DNA of 64,000 nt from Nitrospiraceae bacterium UBA2600 (GTDB taxonomy: Bacteria; Nitrospirota; Thermodesulfovibrionia; Thermodesulfovibrionales; Thermodesulfovibrionaceae): positions 1 through 64,000 of the forward strand of contig DDKK01000001.1 of NCBI GenBank assembly GCA_002339325.1, in the 5' to 3' direction. This document shows, in pieces, positions 27,168-37,882 of this stretch (the first letter of the stretch is position 1; every line of letters begins with the position of its first letter). The notes below the pieces were generated by a model, which saw only the letters and a program-made list of their open reading frames with translations, had not been told where the DNA came from and did no database searches. A program made the translations under genes and the position numbers.

Positions 27168-29267
27168 TTACACCCTCTCTAAGTTTGCTATTTTAGGAGC
27201 TAATTTCTTTACTCCTATTCCAGGAAAGTTTACAACTATTTTTAGGTCATCTCCCTCGCCATAACAATCTCTTACAACACCCACACCCCATGTGGGATGC
27301 TTTACTTTACAGCCAATCACAAAGGGAGGTTTAATCTTCCTTGAATCACTGTCTTTGACAGGAGTATTAAAATTAGAGCAGTCCTTTTTTATACAGCAGC
27401 AATACTCTGGTGGTATATCTTTTATAAAGCTTGAAGGTTCTTGGTTCTGAACCTTAGAGTATAGTCTTCTCTGCCTTACAGTCGTAAGAAAGAGCAGGTT
27501 TCGTGCCCTCGTCATACCCACATAGAAAAGTCTTCTCTCCTCCTGTAATTCTGCTGGGTCTTCTTGTGCTTTAAAATACGGTAAAATTCCCTCTTCACAG
27601 CCAGCAATGAATACAACGGGAAACTCTAATCCTTTTGCCGAATGAAGAGTAAGAAGGGATACGTAATTTTTCTTACTTTCCCATGAATCCACATTAGATA
27701 CAAGGGAGACTTTATCGAGGAAATCTCTGACAGATATATTCTCAGCCGAGGAGAGTAGTTCAAGAACATTCTGAATTCTATCCTCTTCTATTTCCTCCAG
27801 ATAGGCTGTAGTATTTAGAATATCTTTTATCATTGAGGCTGCATTTTTATAGTCTTTTGTTGATAAATCCTCTATAAGTGCAATAAAAGATGAAAGCTTC
27901 TGTTTCAATGACTCTGCCACTGTTTCATCATTTATTATTATTCTTATTGCCTCATAGTAAGAACAGCCATTCTTTTTTGCCTCTTGTTCAATCTTACTTA
28001 TTGCGGAAGTTCCTATACCTCTTGGAGGTGTATTTATAACTCTTAATAAACTCACGTTATCTTCTCTATTAAGCAAAAGCCTCATGTAAGCGATAACATC
28101 TTTAATCTCCTTTCGGTGATAGAAACTAACACCACTTACTACATGATAAGGAATTCCCTCAATTCTTAAGGCTTCCTCAAGGGCTCTTGCCTGCAGGGTG
28201 AGCCTATAGAGAACAGCGAAATCTCTGTATTCGTAATCTCCCTTCAGATACATCTCTTTTATGTTTTTAGCAATGTATTTAGCCTCTTCTTCTTCGTTGC
28301 TAAGCTGACAGTAGTGAATTTTATCTCCCCAGTCTCTGTCAGTCCATAGATTTTTTGGCTTTCTTAATAAATTTTTGGAAATCATTGCAGAGGATGCAAG
28401 AATGATATGCTTTGTTGAACGGTAATTTTGTTCTAATTTGACTATTTTAACTCCTGGAAAATCCTTTTCAAAATTTAGTATGTTATGGACATTTGCTCCT
28501 CTAAATTTATAAATACTCTGGTCATCATCGCCAACAGCACAAATTTTCTTATGATACTTCGAAAGCAACTGAAGCAAAACATACTGGGATTTGTTAGTAT
28601 CCTGAAACTCATCTACAAGAACATATCTAAAATGCTCGGCGTATTTTTTTAGTAAATCTTCCCTTTCGCTGAAAAGATTTATGACCATGAGAATCAAATC
28701 ATCAAAATCAAGGGCATTGTATTTTTTTAATTCATTTTGATATTTTGCATAAATCCTGCCAAGTCTTTCTTCAAATTCATAACCCTCTATGTTAGAGGCA
28801 TATTGCTCTGAAGTCACCATATTAGACTTTAAATTGCTTATCCTTGAAACTACGCACTTACATAAAGCCTCGTGCATGTTTAGTTCTTTCAATATCCTTT
28901 TTATAAGTGCAGCTTGGTCATCTTCGTCATAAATGATAAAATCTTTTTTGTAACCAATCTGGTCAATGTGAGCTCTTAGTATTCTTACACATAGAGAGTG
29001 AAAAGTGCCTATCCAGTAATTTTTCCAGTTTCCATTGCATATTTTACATATCCGCTCTTTCATTTCATCGGCTGCTTTGTTAGTGAACGTAACAGTAAAT
29101 ATTGAAGAAGGAGAGTAACCTAATACCTTTGTTAGATAAGCATATTTGTAAGTAATTACTCTTGTTTTTCCACTTCCTGCTCCTGCGAGCACCAGAAGCG
29201 GACCTTCACAGTATACTACAGCTTCTTGTTGCGCGGGATTTAACTCCCCTAAGGGGAAATCTTTCAT
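27168..29267 (-). CDS. UvrD/PcrA-type ATP-dependent DNA helicase
   Basis: A 699-residue superfamily 1A helicase of full PcrA size. It has Walker [52 protein letters not shown] and [11 protein letters not shown]. The C-terminal 55 residues ([14 protein letters not shown] ... [12 protein letters not shown]) match the Tudor-like domain that binds RNA polymerase in PcrA/UvrD. It probably acts in repair and in resolving transcription-replication conflicts. It lies between glmS and gatC. Confidence 0.95.
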   Translation of the reverse strand: MKDFPLGELNPAQQEAVVYCEGPLLVLAGAGSGKTRVITYKYAYLTKVLGYSPSSIFTVTFTNKAADEMKERICKICNGNWKNYWIGTFHSLCVRILRAHIDQIGYKKDFIIYDEDDQAALIKRILKELNMHEALCKCVVSRISNLKSNMVTSEQYASNIEGYEFEERLGRIYAKYQNELKKYNALDFDDLILMVINLFSEREDLLKKYAEHFRYVLVDEFQDTNKSQYVLLQLLSKYHKKICAVGDDDQSIYKFRGANVHNILNFEKDFPGVKIVKLEQNYRSTKHIILASSAMISKNLLRKPKNLWTDRDWGDKIHYCQLSNEEEEAKYIAKNIKEMYLKGDYEYRDFAVLYRLTLQARALEEALRIEGIPYHVVSGVSFYHRKEIKDVIAYMRLLLNREDNVSLLRVINTPPRGIGTSAISKIEQEAKKNGCSYYEAIRIIINDETVAESLKQKLSSFIALIEDLSTKDYKNAASMIKDILNTTAYLEEIEEDRIQNVLELLSSAENISVRDFLDKVSLVSNVDSWESKKNYVSLLTLHSAKGLEFPVVFIAGCEEGILPYFKAQEDPAELQEERRLFYVGMTRARNLLFLTTVRQRRLYSKVQNQEPSSFIKDIPPEYCCCIKKDCSNFNTPVKDSDSRKIKPPFVIGCKVKHPTWGVGVVRDCYGEGDDLKIVVNFPGIGVKKLAPKIANLERV

Positions 29268-29300
29268 GGCTGTACCCCTCTTTTTTTATTTTTAAAAAAT

Positions 29301-31127
29301 CTATTCAACAGTAACACTTTTTGCAAGATTTCTTGGTTGATCAACATCACACCCCCTTAATAGTGCTACATGATAAGCAAGCAACTGAAGGGGAATACTG
29401 AAAAGAATAGTATTTAGATAGCTATTTATTCCTTCTACGTGAATAAATCTATCGGATAATCTAATAAGTTTATCTTTCTTTGTATTTGATAAGGTGATTA
29501 CAAAACCATCCCTTGCCTTTATTTCCTCTATATTAGATAGGGTTTTCTCAAGATAGAGGTCATCGGATACCACAAAAATAACAGGAAAACCTTCCTCTAC
29601 CAGTGCTATAGGTCCGTGTTTCATCTCTCCTGCAGCATATCCCTCTGCATGTATGTATGATATTTCTTTTAATTTAAGCGCTCCTTCAAGTGCAACGGGA
29701 TAATTAAGACCTCTTCCAAGATAGAGAAAATTAGGTTTCCTGTATAATTCTTTTGCAAGATTTTGAATTTTTTCGTCTAATTTCAATGTTTCCTCAGCTA
29801 ATCTTGGTAGATGAAAAAGGTCTATCAGAAACTTTTCATTGACAACAGCTGGATTTATCCTACGGGACATTGACAAAGCAAAGGCAAGAATATACAAAGC
29901 TACTATCTGACAACTAAAAGCCTTTGTAGAGGCAACACCTATCTCTGGACCGGAATGGGTATAGAAAACCGCATCGGATTCACGAGATGCGGTGCTTCCA
30001 AGAACATTACATATTGTAAGCGTCTTTAATCCTGCCTTTTTTGCATACCTGAGAGCAGCCAAAGTGTCTGCTGTCTCTCCTGATTGCGTAATTGCTACAA
30101 AGAGAGAGTCCGCTTCAAAGGGCACTTCTCTATATCTGAATTCTGACGCTATGTCAATCTCAACAGGTATTTTAGCTATTCTCTCAATAGTATATTTCCC
30201 TATCATACAAGCATGATAGGAAGTACCGCAGGCGACAAGATAGATTTTCTTGATTAAAGCCATTTCATCCTTTGTTATTCCCCATTCTTTGTAATTTATC
30301 TTTGAACCATCTGGTAAAACCCTGCCTCTAATCGTATCAGCTAAGGCTCTCGGTTGTTCGTGTATCTCTTTAAGCATAAAATGTTTGTAACCACCCTTTT
30401 CAGCCATTGAGGCCGTCCATGTAATGGTTACGGGTTTTTTTCTTTTTTCGTTACCTTTTAAATCACAAACTTTATAGTCCCTGCCTTTAATAACAACCAT
30501 TTCTCCATCATCGAGAAATATCACATTATTGCAGTAGGTTAGAAAAGCCGGAATATCAGAGGCAATAAATTTCTCCTTTTCCGAAACGCCTACTACAAGA
30601 GGGCTTTCCATTCTTACACCAATTATTTTGTCAGGCTCTTTTTCATCTATTATTACAACTGCGTATGAGCCTTTAAGCATGGAAACAGCCTTTTTTACAG
30701 CCTCTTCAAAACTAAAATTTTCTCTAAATTTTCTTATAAGATGAGCAATTACCTCTGTGTCTGTTTCAGAGTTAAATTTAAATCCCTCTGCCATAAGCTC
30801 TCTTTTAAGCTCTGCATAGTTCTCTATAATTCCGTTATGCACAAGAGCTATACCGCCAGAGCAGTGGGGGTGAGCATTTTCATTAGATGGTTTGCCATGT
30901 GTAGCCCATCTTGTATGCCCAATGGCTATCTTTGCCTTTTTTAAGCTACTGTCTATTAATTGCTCCAGATTGGCTATTTTACCTTTACACTTTACAGTTG
31001 TTATCTTATCTTCAATCAGACAGGCTATGCCTGCAGAGTCGTAACCTCTGTATTCAAGCTTTTTTAAGCCCTCAATAACCACCTCTGTTGCGCTTCTGTC
31101 ACCAATGTATCCTATTATCCCGCACAT
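29301..31127 (-). CDS. glmS: Glucosamine-fructose-6-phosphate aminotransferase
   Basis: A 608-residue GlmS with the N-terminal glutaminase Cys exposed after Met removal (MCGIIGYIG) and two SIS domains (CGTSYHACMIGK; STKAFSCQI). It makes glucosamine-6-phosphate for UDP-GlcNAc. I chose ATG 31127 because Cys must be residue 2; a 10-residue extension to 31157 would bury it. The start overlaps the glmU stop by one base (TAATG), so no glmS ribozyme leader exists. Confidence 0.97.
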   Translation of the reverse strand: MCGIIGYIGDRSATEVVIEGLKKLEYRGYDSAGIACLIEDKITTVKCKGKIANLEQLIDSSLKKAKIAIGHTRWATHGKPSNENAHPHCSGGIALVHNGIIENYAELKRELMAEGFKFNSETDTEVIAHLIRKFRENFSFEEAVKKAVSMLKGSYAVVIIDEKEPDKIIGVRMESPLVVGVSEKEKFIASDIPAFLTYCNNVIFLDDGEMVVIKGRDYKVCDLKGNEKRKKPVTITWTASMAEKGGYKHFMLKEIHEQPRALADTIRGRVLPDGSKINYKEWGITKDEMALIKKIYLVACGTSYHACMIGKYTIERIAKIPVEIDIASEFRYREVPFEADSLFVAITQSGETADTLAALRYAKKAGLKTLTICNVLGSTASRESDAVFYTHSGPEIGVASTKAFSCQIVALYILAFALSMSRRINPAVVNEKFLIDLFHLPRLAEETLKLDEKIQNLAKELYRKPNFLYLGRGLNYPVALEGALKLKEISYIHAEGYAAGEMKHGPIALVEEGFPVIFVVSDDLYLEKTLSNIEEIKARDGFVITLSNTKKDKLIRLSDRFIHVEGINSYLNTILFSIPLQLLAYHVALLRGCDVDQPRNLAKSVTVE

Positions 31128-32488
31128 TATTCCTTCCTTCGCCTCCTCTTTGCCCAATCTTCGATATTCTTCTGAGGTGTCCTGCTTATAGCAAGAGAAC
31201 CTTCTGGAACTTCCTTTGTAATTGTAGAACCCGCCCCTACATAGGCATCCCTATTTATTTTCACTGGTGCTACAAGCTGGGTATCACTCCCTATAAAAAC
31301 ATTGTCTTCAATTATTGTTTTATGCTTTTTCTGACCATCGTAATTGCATGTGATTGTGCCTGCTCCAATGTTCACGTTTCTGCCAATCTGAGCATCTCCC
31401 AAATAACTAAGATGTGATGCCTTGCTACCATCTCCTATTGTTGTTTTTTTCACTTCTACAAAATTTCCAATCTTACAGTTTCTGCCAACAACAGTCTCTG
31501 GTCTTAAATGGGCAAAAGGACCTATCTTAGAGCCTTCCATTATGTGGGTATTTTCAGCAACTGTGCAGTCCTTTATCTCAACATTATCCTCTATTATGCA
31601 ATTTTTTAATCTGACCCCTTGGTATATTGTGCAATTCTCCCCGATTTTAGTTTCTCCTTCAAGAAATACATTGGGATAGATTACTGTATCCTCTCCGATA
31701 GAGACCTTAGGTGAAATCCAAACTGTACTGGGGTCATAAAAAGTTACTCCTCTTTCCATCCATTCCCTTACAATCGAATCTCTTAAGTATCTTATTGCTA
31801 ATGAAAGCTCAGCTCTTGTATTTATACCTATTAGCTCTTCTTCAGTGGCTAATGGATATGCCTCTACTCTATTTCCTCTTTTAACAGCGATTTCAACAAG
31901 GTCTGTAAGATAGAATTCTCCTTTGTTTTTATTTTCTTTAACTTCCCTTACAAGTTCAGCTGTCTGCCGCCTCAATAAATAAACCCCGCTGTTAGCCTCA
32001 GAAATTTCCTTCTGCTCTTCTGATAAATCCGTTTTCTCAACGATTTTTTCAACTAATCCCTCGGGATTTCTTAAAATTCTTCCGTAACTGTGTTCCCTCT
32101 GAGGATAGAAAGATAGAATACCCATTGCAAGATTGTTTTTATCAAATAAATCAATCAATTTTTGAATAGTCTCTCTTCTTAAAAGAGGTGTATCACCATT
32201 AAGTATTAAAAGCCTATCACTTTTTATGTGCGGCAGAGCAGAAAGCAAAGCATCTGCAGTTCCCCGAGGTTCTTTTTGAAAAACAATATCCAGATTTTTA
32301 TTTGAAATATATTCTATAACCGCTTTTAATTTAGGATTTAATACGACAAATATATTATCTGGTTTTATGCTCTTAGCTGTTTGTAATAAATAATCTATAA
32401 TAGGTGTATCGAACATTTTGTGTAGCACTTTTGGCAGCTTTGACTTCATTCTTGTTCCCAGACCAGCTGCCAAAATAACTACATCCAC
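31127..32488 (-). CDS. glmU: Bifunctional UDP-GlcNAc pyrophosphorylase/acetyltransferase
   Basis: A 453-residue enzyme. The N-terminal uridylyltransferase domain has LAAGLGTRMKSKLPKVLH, and a C-terminal left-handed beta helix runs from about 250. The acetyltransferase active-site segment is SHLSYLGDAQIGRNVNIGAG. It performs the last two steps to UDP-GlcNAc, directly upstream of glmS in the same pathway, and overlaps the DUF502 gene by one base. Confidence 0.97.
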   Translation of the reverse strand: MDVVILAAGLGTRMKSKLPKVLHKMFDTPIIDYLLQTAKSIKPDNIFVVLNPKLKAVIEYISNKNLDIVFQKEPRGTADALLSALPHIKSDRLLILNGDTPLLRRETIQKLIDLFDKNNLAMGILSFYPQREHSYGRILRNPEGLVEKIVEKTDLSEEQKEISEANSGVYLLRRQTAELVREVKENKNKGEFYLTDLVEIAVKRGNRVEAYPLATEEELIGINTRAELSLAIRYLRDSIVREWMERGVTFYDPSTVWISPKVSIGEDTVIYPNVFLEGETKIGENCTIYQGVRLKNCIIEDNVEIKDCTVAENTHIMEGSKIGPFAHLRPETVVGRNCKIGNFVEVKKTTIGDGSKASHLSYLGDAQIGRNVNIGAGTITCNYDGQKKHKTIIEDNVFIGSDTQLVAPVKINRDAYVGAGSTITKEVPEGSLAISRTPQKNIEDWAKRRRRKE

Positions 32489-33099
32489 TATCTCTCACCT
32501 CTTATAATTTCAGGTGAAGCTATTCCACCCGATAGAATGATTTTTATTCCCTGCTGAACGGGAATATCAGTATGAATTACACACTCAGGTTCAAAAAGCA
32601 CCACCTCTCCTAAGTAGAGATTGTTTGTTGGAATGTATACGGCAGCAAGTTTTTTTTCGCAATTTTCTGATTGAATGGTGCATATCTTCGTTTGAAAGCC
32701 AAAAGCAAAGCAACCTTTTCGAGGATATTCAACTATTACGAACTTTTGAAAAGATGAGGTATTATCGGGAGAAAAAGCATCTATCAGTTGTTTGATTGAT
32801 GAATAAAGACTTTTGAAAACGGGAATTTTAAGAAAAAGCAGTTTTTCAATCTGGTCAAGAAGTTTCTTTCCAAAAACATTTGTAGATATTATTCCTACTA
32901 CAAAAACCAGTATAATTGCCGTTACAAACCCCAAGCCTGCAATATGTCTTCCAAAAATATAGTCATAAATAGGTCCTAAAAGACCGTCTACAATTTTGAA
33001 TAGCTGTATGAAGATAAATATGCTTATTGCGACAGGGATAGTTACAATGAGGCCTGCGATAAACTTTCGCTTAAAGGTTAGTCTGATGGATGGCTCCAT
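32488..33099 (-). CDS. DUF502 family inner-membrane protein
   Basis: A 203-residue protein with two N-terminal transmembrane segments (about 11-32, IAGLIVTIPVAISIFIFIQL, and 53-75) and a soluble C-terminal half. DUF502 proteins are widespread but their function is not established. ATG 33099 is chosen; an in-frame GTG at 33108 inside the yebC stop is possible. It lies between yebC and glmU with overlapping or nearly abutting ends. Confidence 0.85.
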   Translation of the reverse strand: MEPSIRLTFKRKFIAGLIVTIPVAISIFIFIQLFKIVDGLLGPIYDYIFGRHIAGLGFVTAIILVFVVGIISTNVFGKKLLDQIEKLLFLKIPVFKSLYSSIKQLIDAFSPDNTSSFQKFVIVEYPRKGCFAFGFQTKICTIQSENCEKKLAAVYIPTNNLYLGEVVLFEPECVIHTDIPVQQGIKIILSGGIASPEIIRGER

Positions 33100-33100
33100 A

Positions 33101-33856
33101 CTATGCACTGACCTTACTCATCGCCTCATCAGGTATGTCAAAGTTAGCATAAACATTCTGGACATCATCATGGTCCTCCAAGGCCTCCATCAGCTTTAAC
33201 ATTCTTTCCGCATCATCTCCTTCAATGGAAACATAATTTTTAGGAAGCATAGTAACCTCTGCAAGAGAAACATTTACCCCTGCATTCTGAAGAGCTGATT
33301 TAACTTCCTTAAGGTTTTCTGGCGGAAATATGAGTTCAAAACTCTCCTCTTTTGGGTCATTTCTTACGTCATCCACACCTGCTTCAAGAGCAATCGATAT
33401 TAATGTGTCTTCATCTATTGTCTTTTTATCAACGAGAATATATCCCTTTTTCTCAAAAATCCATGATACACATCCAGACTCTCCAAGACTTCCTCCATGC
33501 TTTGACAGAAGATGTCTTATCTCTGAGACTGTTCTGTTTTTGTTGTCTGTCATGGCTTCAATAAGTAACGCCACGCCTCCGGGTCCATATCCCTCATATA
33601 TAACCTCCTCGTAAGCAGCTCCTGCAAGTTCACCTGTTCCCTTCATTATTGCTCTTTTAATATTGTCAGAGGGCATGTTAACTTCTCTTGCCTTTTCAAT
33701 AGCTACTCTTAAGCGTGGGTTTTTCTCAGGGTCACCACCGCCAAGTCTTGCAGCAACAGATATTTCCTTTACTAACTTTGTAAATATTTTACCTCTTTTT
33801 GCATCAACCTGTGCCTTCTTGTGCTTGATTTGAGCCCATTTGGAATGACCTGCCAC
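33101..33856 (-). CDS. YebC/PmpR (TACO1) family protein
   Basis: A 251-residue YebC-family protein starting [20 protein letters not shown], with the [20 protein letters not shown] and [16 protein letters not shown] signatures. Members act as DNA-binding regulators or as translation factors that relieve ribosome stalling; the latter fits its position among housekeeping genes. It begins a transcription unit, with a promoter in the short gap after the YkgJ-type gene. Confidence 0.95.
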   Translation of the reverse strand: MAGHSKWAQIKHKKAQVDAKRGKIFTKLVKEISVAARLGGGDPEKNPRLRVAIEKAREVNMPSDNIKRAIMKGTGELAGAAYEEVIYEGYGPGGVALLIEAMTDNKNRTVSEIRHLLSKHGGSLGESGCVSWIFEKKGYILVDKKTIDEDTLISIALEAGVDDVRNDPKEESFELIFPPENLKEVKSALQNAGVNVSLAEVTMLPKNYVSIEGDDAERMLKLMEALEDHDDVQNVYANFDIPDEAMSKVSA

Positions 33857-33886
33857 TAAAACCTCCTAATGGAAGGAATATTTTAA

Positions 33887-33915
33887 TATTAATAAGATTT
33901 TCTCAATTCTGTCAA
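33887..33915 (-). promoter_or_regulatory. Candidate promoter of the yebC-DUF502-glmU-glmS unit
   Basis: On the minus strand TTGACA (33915-33910) is followed after 17 bp by TTAATA (33892-33887), or after 18 bp by TAATAT. It overlaps the last codon of the upstream gene and leaves about 30 nt of leader with AGGAGG before yebC. Confidence 0.5.
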
Positions 33916-34664
33916 ATCGTTATCCTGTCCATAATATCTAAAACCTCTTTAAATAGAGGATTTTTAAGTTCACCCTCTCCAATTTCTCTTATGAATGTTA
34001 ATCTCTGAGCTCTTTTAAAGGCTTCTGGATTTTCTATAGAGATTTTTGCGAATAAGCTTTCTAAGAATTTTTCAGTCAAAGGAGCTTCGAGTATGCCATC
34101 CTGAGAAATTAAAAATTTTGCAAAATGAGAGCTCTGCGTAAGGTGACTAAAAAAGTTTTCCATTAACTCTCTCTGCTGTATTAGCGACTCTCTCAAGGCA
34201 TAGAAATCTTTTCTTAACTGGTCATCCACAAATGCCCCATCCCATACTGTTGGATAACTCTCGGCAAATCCCTTGCATTTTCTAAAAGCTCCCTTTTTCT
34301 TGCTAATTATGACTTTGTCCTGATATTCTTCAGGAAAAGTTACGGAAAAAGGAACAACTCTGCACTGAAGAGGTTTAAGATTATCCTGTATGGCACAAAG
34401 AGCGTTTTTGAGAAGACGACATTTAGGGTTAAATCTATTTCCTGCTATAAAATCGCCGATGATGTAAAAATTTTTGTATCTGAATGTTATTTCTTGAAGA
34501 TATTTTTCGTGTTCTGCGTCGAGGGGATAAACTTTCTGAAAACCCAATGTTATAGGGAATAAACGATAAAGACCACTGATTTCTGAGAGAGTTATAATTG
34601 TTGCTCCTCCACAACAAGCGGAGGAGCACTCTTTTATGCACTTAAATCTTATGATATTGCTCAA
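33912..34664 (-). CDS. YkgJ-type cysteine cluster protein
   Basis: A 250-residue protein with the N-terminal CIKECSSACCGG cluster and later cysteines (CRLLKNALCAI, LQCRVVPF, RKCKGF). This is the spacing of the YkgJ/Fe-S oxidoreductase-like family, which is thought to bind zinc or an iron-sulfur cluster. The C-terminal about 100 residues are helical and unrecognised. The start overlaps pyrE by 4 bp. Function unknown. Confidence 0.75.
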   Translation of the reverse strand: MSNIIRFKCIKECSSACCGGATIITLSEISGLYRLFPITLGFQKVYPLDAEHEKYLQEITFRYKNFYIIGDFIAGNRFNPKCRLLKNALCAIQDNLKPLQCRVVPFSVTFPEEYQDKVIISKKKGAFRKCKGFAESYPTVWDGAFVDDQLRKDFYALRESLIQQRELMENFFSHLTQSSHFAKFLISQDGILEAPLTEKFLESLFAKISIENPEAFKRAQRLTFIREIGEGELKNPLFKEVLDIMDRITI

Positions 34665-35245
34665 CTTTTATGAATTGCCATTACTTCTTGTCTTGTTACT
34701 ACTGCTTCAAGCTCCTGTGGAAATCCGCACTCACCTAAAAATTTCAATATATTTTCCCTGCCTCCTTCCTGTCTATCAACAAGTACAACCACTTTTCTTA
34801 CCAAAACTCCTACCTCCTTCAACCTGGTTATTGCCTGAATTGTAGAGCTTCCCGTAGTTATCACATCATCAACAACTACCACGCTATCGCCCGAGTTAAT
34901 ATTACCCTCAATCCATTGCATTGTTCCGTGTTCCTTAGCTTTTTTCCGCACGGTGAATGCTTCCAGGGGCTTGCCTTTAAGGTATGAAGTATAGGCAACG
35001 GCATTGGAGATAGGGTCTGCACCGAGAGTTAATCCGCCAATTCCTCTAACATTAAGATGAGATATCATATCGAAAATTATATGACCTATCAGATACATGC
35101 CTTCTGGCGAAAGTGTCACAGTTTTACAGTTAAAATAATAATTACTTAAAGCACCAGATACCAGCTTGAATACAGGTTTTTCACTGTATTTAAAAGCTCT
35201 CTCGTAAATAAGCCTTGTTAATCTCTCCCTCATTTCTTCTATCAA
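34661..35245 (-). CDS. pyrE: Orotate phosphoribosyltransferase
   Basis: A 194-residue type I phosphoribosyltransferase that makes OMP from orotate and PRPP. The PRPP loop VVVVDDVITTGSS and the GGLTLGADPISNAVA segment are diagnostic. Translation probably starts with TTG at 35245, which is well placed behind AGGAGAG; ATG 35233 is the alternative. pyrF, the next enzyme, is at 36615-37331 on the same strand. Confidence 0.95.
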   Translation of the reverse strand: MIEEMRERLTRLIYERAFKYSEKPVFKLVSGALSNYYFNCKTVTLSPEGMYLIGHIIFDMISHLNVRGIGGLTLGADPISNAVAYTSYLKGKPLEAFTVRKKAKEHGTMQWIEGNINSGDSVVVVDDVITTGSSTIQAITRLKEVGVLVRKVVVLVDRQEGGRENILKFLGECGFPQELEAVVTRQEVMAIHKS

Positions 35246-35673
35246 TAGCTTCTCTCCTGTTTCTCTGACTCACAGACCTCTTTTACCGAATCCTTTACAA
35301 GCTTTCCGTTTTCCCATACTTTCTCTGAGACTTTTCTGCATTTTGTCTGAGGGTCTTTGTAGTAATAATCACTTGCAGGTTCTGCTCTGTAGTAACCTCT
35401 TCCGTCCTCGGTTCTGTATTCAACAGGACGACCACTTTGATAAGCTTCTCTTGAACCTCTTGTTGAAATATCGGCAATAGTTGCACCGAAAACTCCACCA
35501 AGAGCTGCACCTATAACACCTCCACGCCAGGGATTTTTACTGTCAAGCAGTGCACCAGCTATTCCTCCAACAACAGCTCCTGCTCCAGCTCCCTCATAAT
35601 GTTGTTGCTGAAGTTGTCCACAAGAAACCGTTAGAAGCAATAAAAGAGACATTAGTAAAGCTATCTTTTTCAT
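35242..35673 (-). CDS. Glycine-zipper outer-membrane lipoprotein
   Basis: A 143-residue lipoprotein. The signal ends in the lipobox LTVSC. A glycine-zipper segment at about 27-70 (AGAGAVVGGIAGALLD ... GGVIGAALGGVFGATI) would insert in or associate with a membrane. The C-terminal half is polar, with two Cys, and rich in Tyr/Arg. This is the Rick/YMGG-like glycine zipper type seen in SlyB/OsmB-like proteins. The ATG has an AGGTTT-type ribosome site. Confidence 0.8.
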   Translation of the reverse strand: MKKIALLMSLLLLLTVSCGQLQQQHYEGAGAGAVVGGIAGALLDSKNPWRGGVIGAALGGVFGATIADISTRGSREAYQSGRPVEYRTEDGRGYYRAEPASDYYYKDPQTKCRKVSEKVWENGKLVKDSVKEVCESEKQERSY

Positions 35674-35699
35674 TTTAAACCTCCACTATTTTTTATTTT

Positions 35700-36599
35700 T
35701 TATTCTACTACAAAAGGCTCAAAAATTACCCTATTTCTTCCACTCTGCTTAGCTTTGTATAAGGCTATGTCTGCCCTTTGGATTATTTCATCGACGCTTA
35801 TAAGGACTTCTCCGTGAAAAGTTGTTAATCCCACACTAATAGAAAGATTTATTGGTCTTCCAGAAAAGGTATGAAATTCATTTCTTGCAACTTTTTTTCT
35901 GAAATTCTCGCATATTTCAACAGCTTCCTTTTCAGCAGTTGAGGGCATAATTAGACAGAACTCTTCACCACCATATCGCCCTATGGTCATGCTGTTTGGG
36001 AAGAAATCTACAGCCATTGAGACAAGTTCAATTAGAACTCTATCTCCCGATAGATGCCCGTAAGTATCATTTATTTTTTTGAAGAAATCTATATCAATTA
36101 GAGCCAGGCTAAGAGGGTCTTTATAAAGTGAACACCAGCTTATCTCTTCGCCTATCCTCTCCATTAAGAAGCTTCTGTTATAAGCTCCTGTTAAAGGGTC
36201 TTTGGTGAGAAGCCTATTAAACTCCCTTTTTATATCCACTATTTCCCGTGCTTTATTTATTTTCATGATTAGTTCACATTTGAGAAAATTTTCAATGAGA
36301 TAATCATAAATGTCGTATTCACAGATTTTTTGTATTTGTGCCTCAATCTTTTTTCTAAAAATTACAATAAGGGGTATGTCTCTTAGAGAAGGAGCAGAAG
36401 TGAAATTTTCAATCAATTTCCATTTTCTTCTGTTTTTAGTTGAGAAATCGAACATTATCACATCTGGATTTATCCGATAAATTTTGTCTTGCAGATTATC
36501 GTCTATCGGAAGATTTCATAAAAAATTGACCTCTTTTTTTAAAAACTCCGAAACCTTGATAGCAAGAGATTGTCTGTTAGTACACAAAACTACTTTCAT
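35700..36599 (-). pseudogene. Receiver-GGDEF response regulator interrupted by in-frame TGA
   Basis: The frame runs from ATG 36599 to 35700 with a single TGA at codon 28 (36518-36516). The 27 residues before it (MKVVLCTNRQSLAIKVSEFL ...) and the residues after it (DDNLQDKIYRINPDVIMFDF) join into one receiver-like domain with Asp51 as the phosphoacceptor equivalent. The usual N-terminal acidic pair is missing. A GGDEF domain follows with DPLTGAYNRSFL, LIDIDFFKKIN and an intact GGEEF in RYGGEEF, but no RxxD I-site. Restarting at GTG 36461 would give a 253-residue protein with half a receiver. Nonsense mutation, sequencing error or recoding are all possible. No good ribosome site precedes ATG 36599. 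Confidence 0.7.
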
Positions 36600-36614
36600 T
36601 ATAAGGGAAGAAAT

Positions 36615-37331
36615 TTATGCATCTTTATGCTCCATTCTGAAAAAAGTAGAAAGTGCATCCATTGGATTATTTGAAAGGGTAACGGCTCTACCAACAACTA
36701 TATAGTCAGCGCCTCTATTAAAAGCCTCTTGCGGAGTAACAGCTCTTTTCTGGTCATCCCGAACAAGCTTGGTAAGCCTTATTCCAGGAGTGACAACGAG
36801 AAAATCTTTTCCGCATTTCTCTTTAACCAAGAATATTTCATTGGCAGAGGCTACTACTCCGTCTAATCCTACTTTTTTAGCCATTATGGCAAGATTTTCT
36901 ACTAAGCAACTAACCTCTATGGAAAATCCAAAAATCTCCTCCAATGCCTTTCCGTCAAGACTCGTAAGAACTGTTACACCAAGGAGTTTTAGAGAAATAT
37001 TACTCTTTATTTTCTCTTCCTCAACTGTATCTCTTGCTCTTTTAAGCATCTCAATTCCACCCAAAGTGTGAAGCGTTAACATGTCTACTCCAAAGTTCAA
37101 ACTTACGCTGACAGCCCTCTGAACTGTATTGGGTATGTCATGGAATTTAAGGTCAAGGAAAATTTTCTTATTTCTCCTCTTTAAAGCATCAATAATTCTC
37201 TCTCCTTCGCTAAGAAAAAGCTCCGTTCCAACTTTGTAAAAATTTATAGCACCCTCAAGCTTATCTACTATCTGTAAAGCCTGTTTCCTGTCTGAAAAGT
37301 CAAGAGCGATGATTACTCTGTCAAGGCTCAT
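36615..37331 (-). CDS. pyrF: Orotidine 5'-phosphate decarboxylase
   Basis: A 238-residue TIM-barrel decarboxylase that makes UMP. The catalytic tetrad motif is [13 protein letters not shown], with VTPGIRL and YIVVGRAVT for phosphate binding. It starts overlapping dcd by 4 bp. Together with pyrE and dcd nearby it makes a pyrimidine nucleotide group. Confidence 0.97.
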   Translation of the reverse strand: MSLDRVIIALDFSDRKQALQIVDKLEGAINFYKVGTELFLSEGERIIDALKRRNKKIFLDLKFHDIPNTVQRAVSVSLNFGVDMLTLHTLGGIEMLKRARDTVEEEKIKSNISLKLLGVTVLTSLDGKALEEIFGFSIEVSCLVENLAIMAKKVGLDGVVASANEIFLVKEKCGKDFLVVTPGIRLTKLVRDDQKRAVTPQEAFNRGADYIVVGRAVTLSNNPMDALSTFFRMEHKDA

Positions 37332-37876
37332 ATCTTTGGCAGCACAATTCCCTGTTGTGCCTGATATTTACCTTTTCTATCGGCATAAGAAACTTCGCAT
37401 TCTTCCTCCGCCTTTATGAATATCAACTGAGCAATACCTTCGTTTGCGTATATCTTGGCAGGAAGAGGAGTAGTGTTTGAGATTTCAATTGTTACAAAGC
37501 CTTCCCAGGCAGGCTCAAGGGGCGTAACATTTACTATAATTCCACATCTTGCATATGTAGATTTACCGATACAGAGAACTAAAACATCTCGAGGAATTCG
37601 GAAATACTCAACAGACCTGGCGAGAGCAAAAGAATTAGGAGGTATTATACAGGCTTCTCCTTTAAACTCAACAAAGCTTTTTGGGTCGAAGTTTTTAGGG
37701 TCTACTATTGTATTGTTTATGTTTGTGAATATCCTGAATTCATCGGCAACTCTCATGTCATATCCGTAAGAGCTTATTCCGTAAGATATAACCCCCTCTC
37801 TTACAAGTCCCTCTTCAAAAGGCTCAATCATACCATTTCTGGCCATTTCTCTAATCCATCTGTCATTTCTTACCAT
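37328..37876 (-). CDS. dcd: dCTP deaminase
   Basis: A 182-residue dUTPase-fold enzyme. It has the family pattern [15 protein letters not shown], the catalytic segment [23 protein letters not shown] and [20 protein letters not shown]. It makes dUTP for dTMP synthesis; a bifunctional dUTP-hydrolysing form cannot be excluded. It is 6 bp from the upstream kinase stop. Confidence 0.94.
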   Translation of the reverse strand: MVRNDRWIREMARNGMIEPFEEGLVREGVISYGISSYGYDMRVADEFRIFTNINNTIVDPKNFDPKSFVEFKGEACIIPPNSFALARSVEYFRIPRDVLVLCIGKSTYARCGIIVNVTPLEPAWEGFVTIEISNTTPLPAKIYANEGIAQLIFIKAEEECEVSYADRKGKYQAQQGIVLPKI

Positions 37877-37882
37877 AGCACC

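Noticed and set aside
31128..31157. N-terminal extension of GlmS
   Set aside because: The glutaminase needs Cys as residue 2 after Met; the ATG at 31127 gives this and overlaps glmU as TAATG.
31100..31160. glmS ribozyme
   Set aside because: There is no untranslated leader because glmU and glmS overlap by one base.
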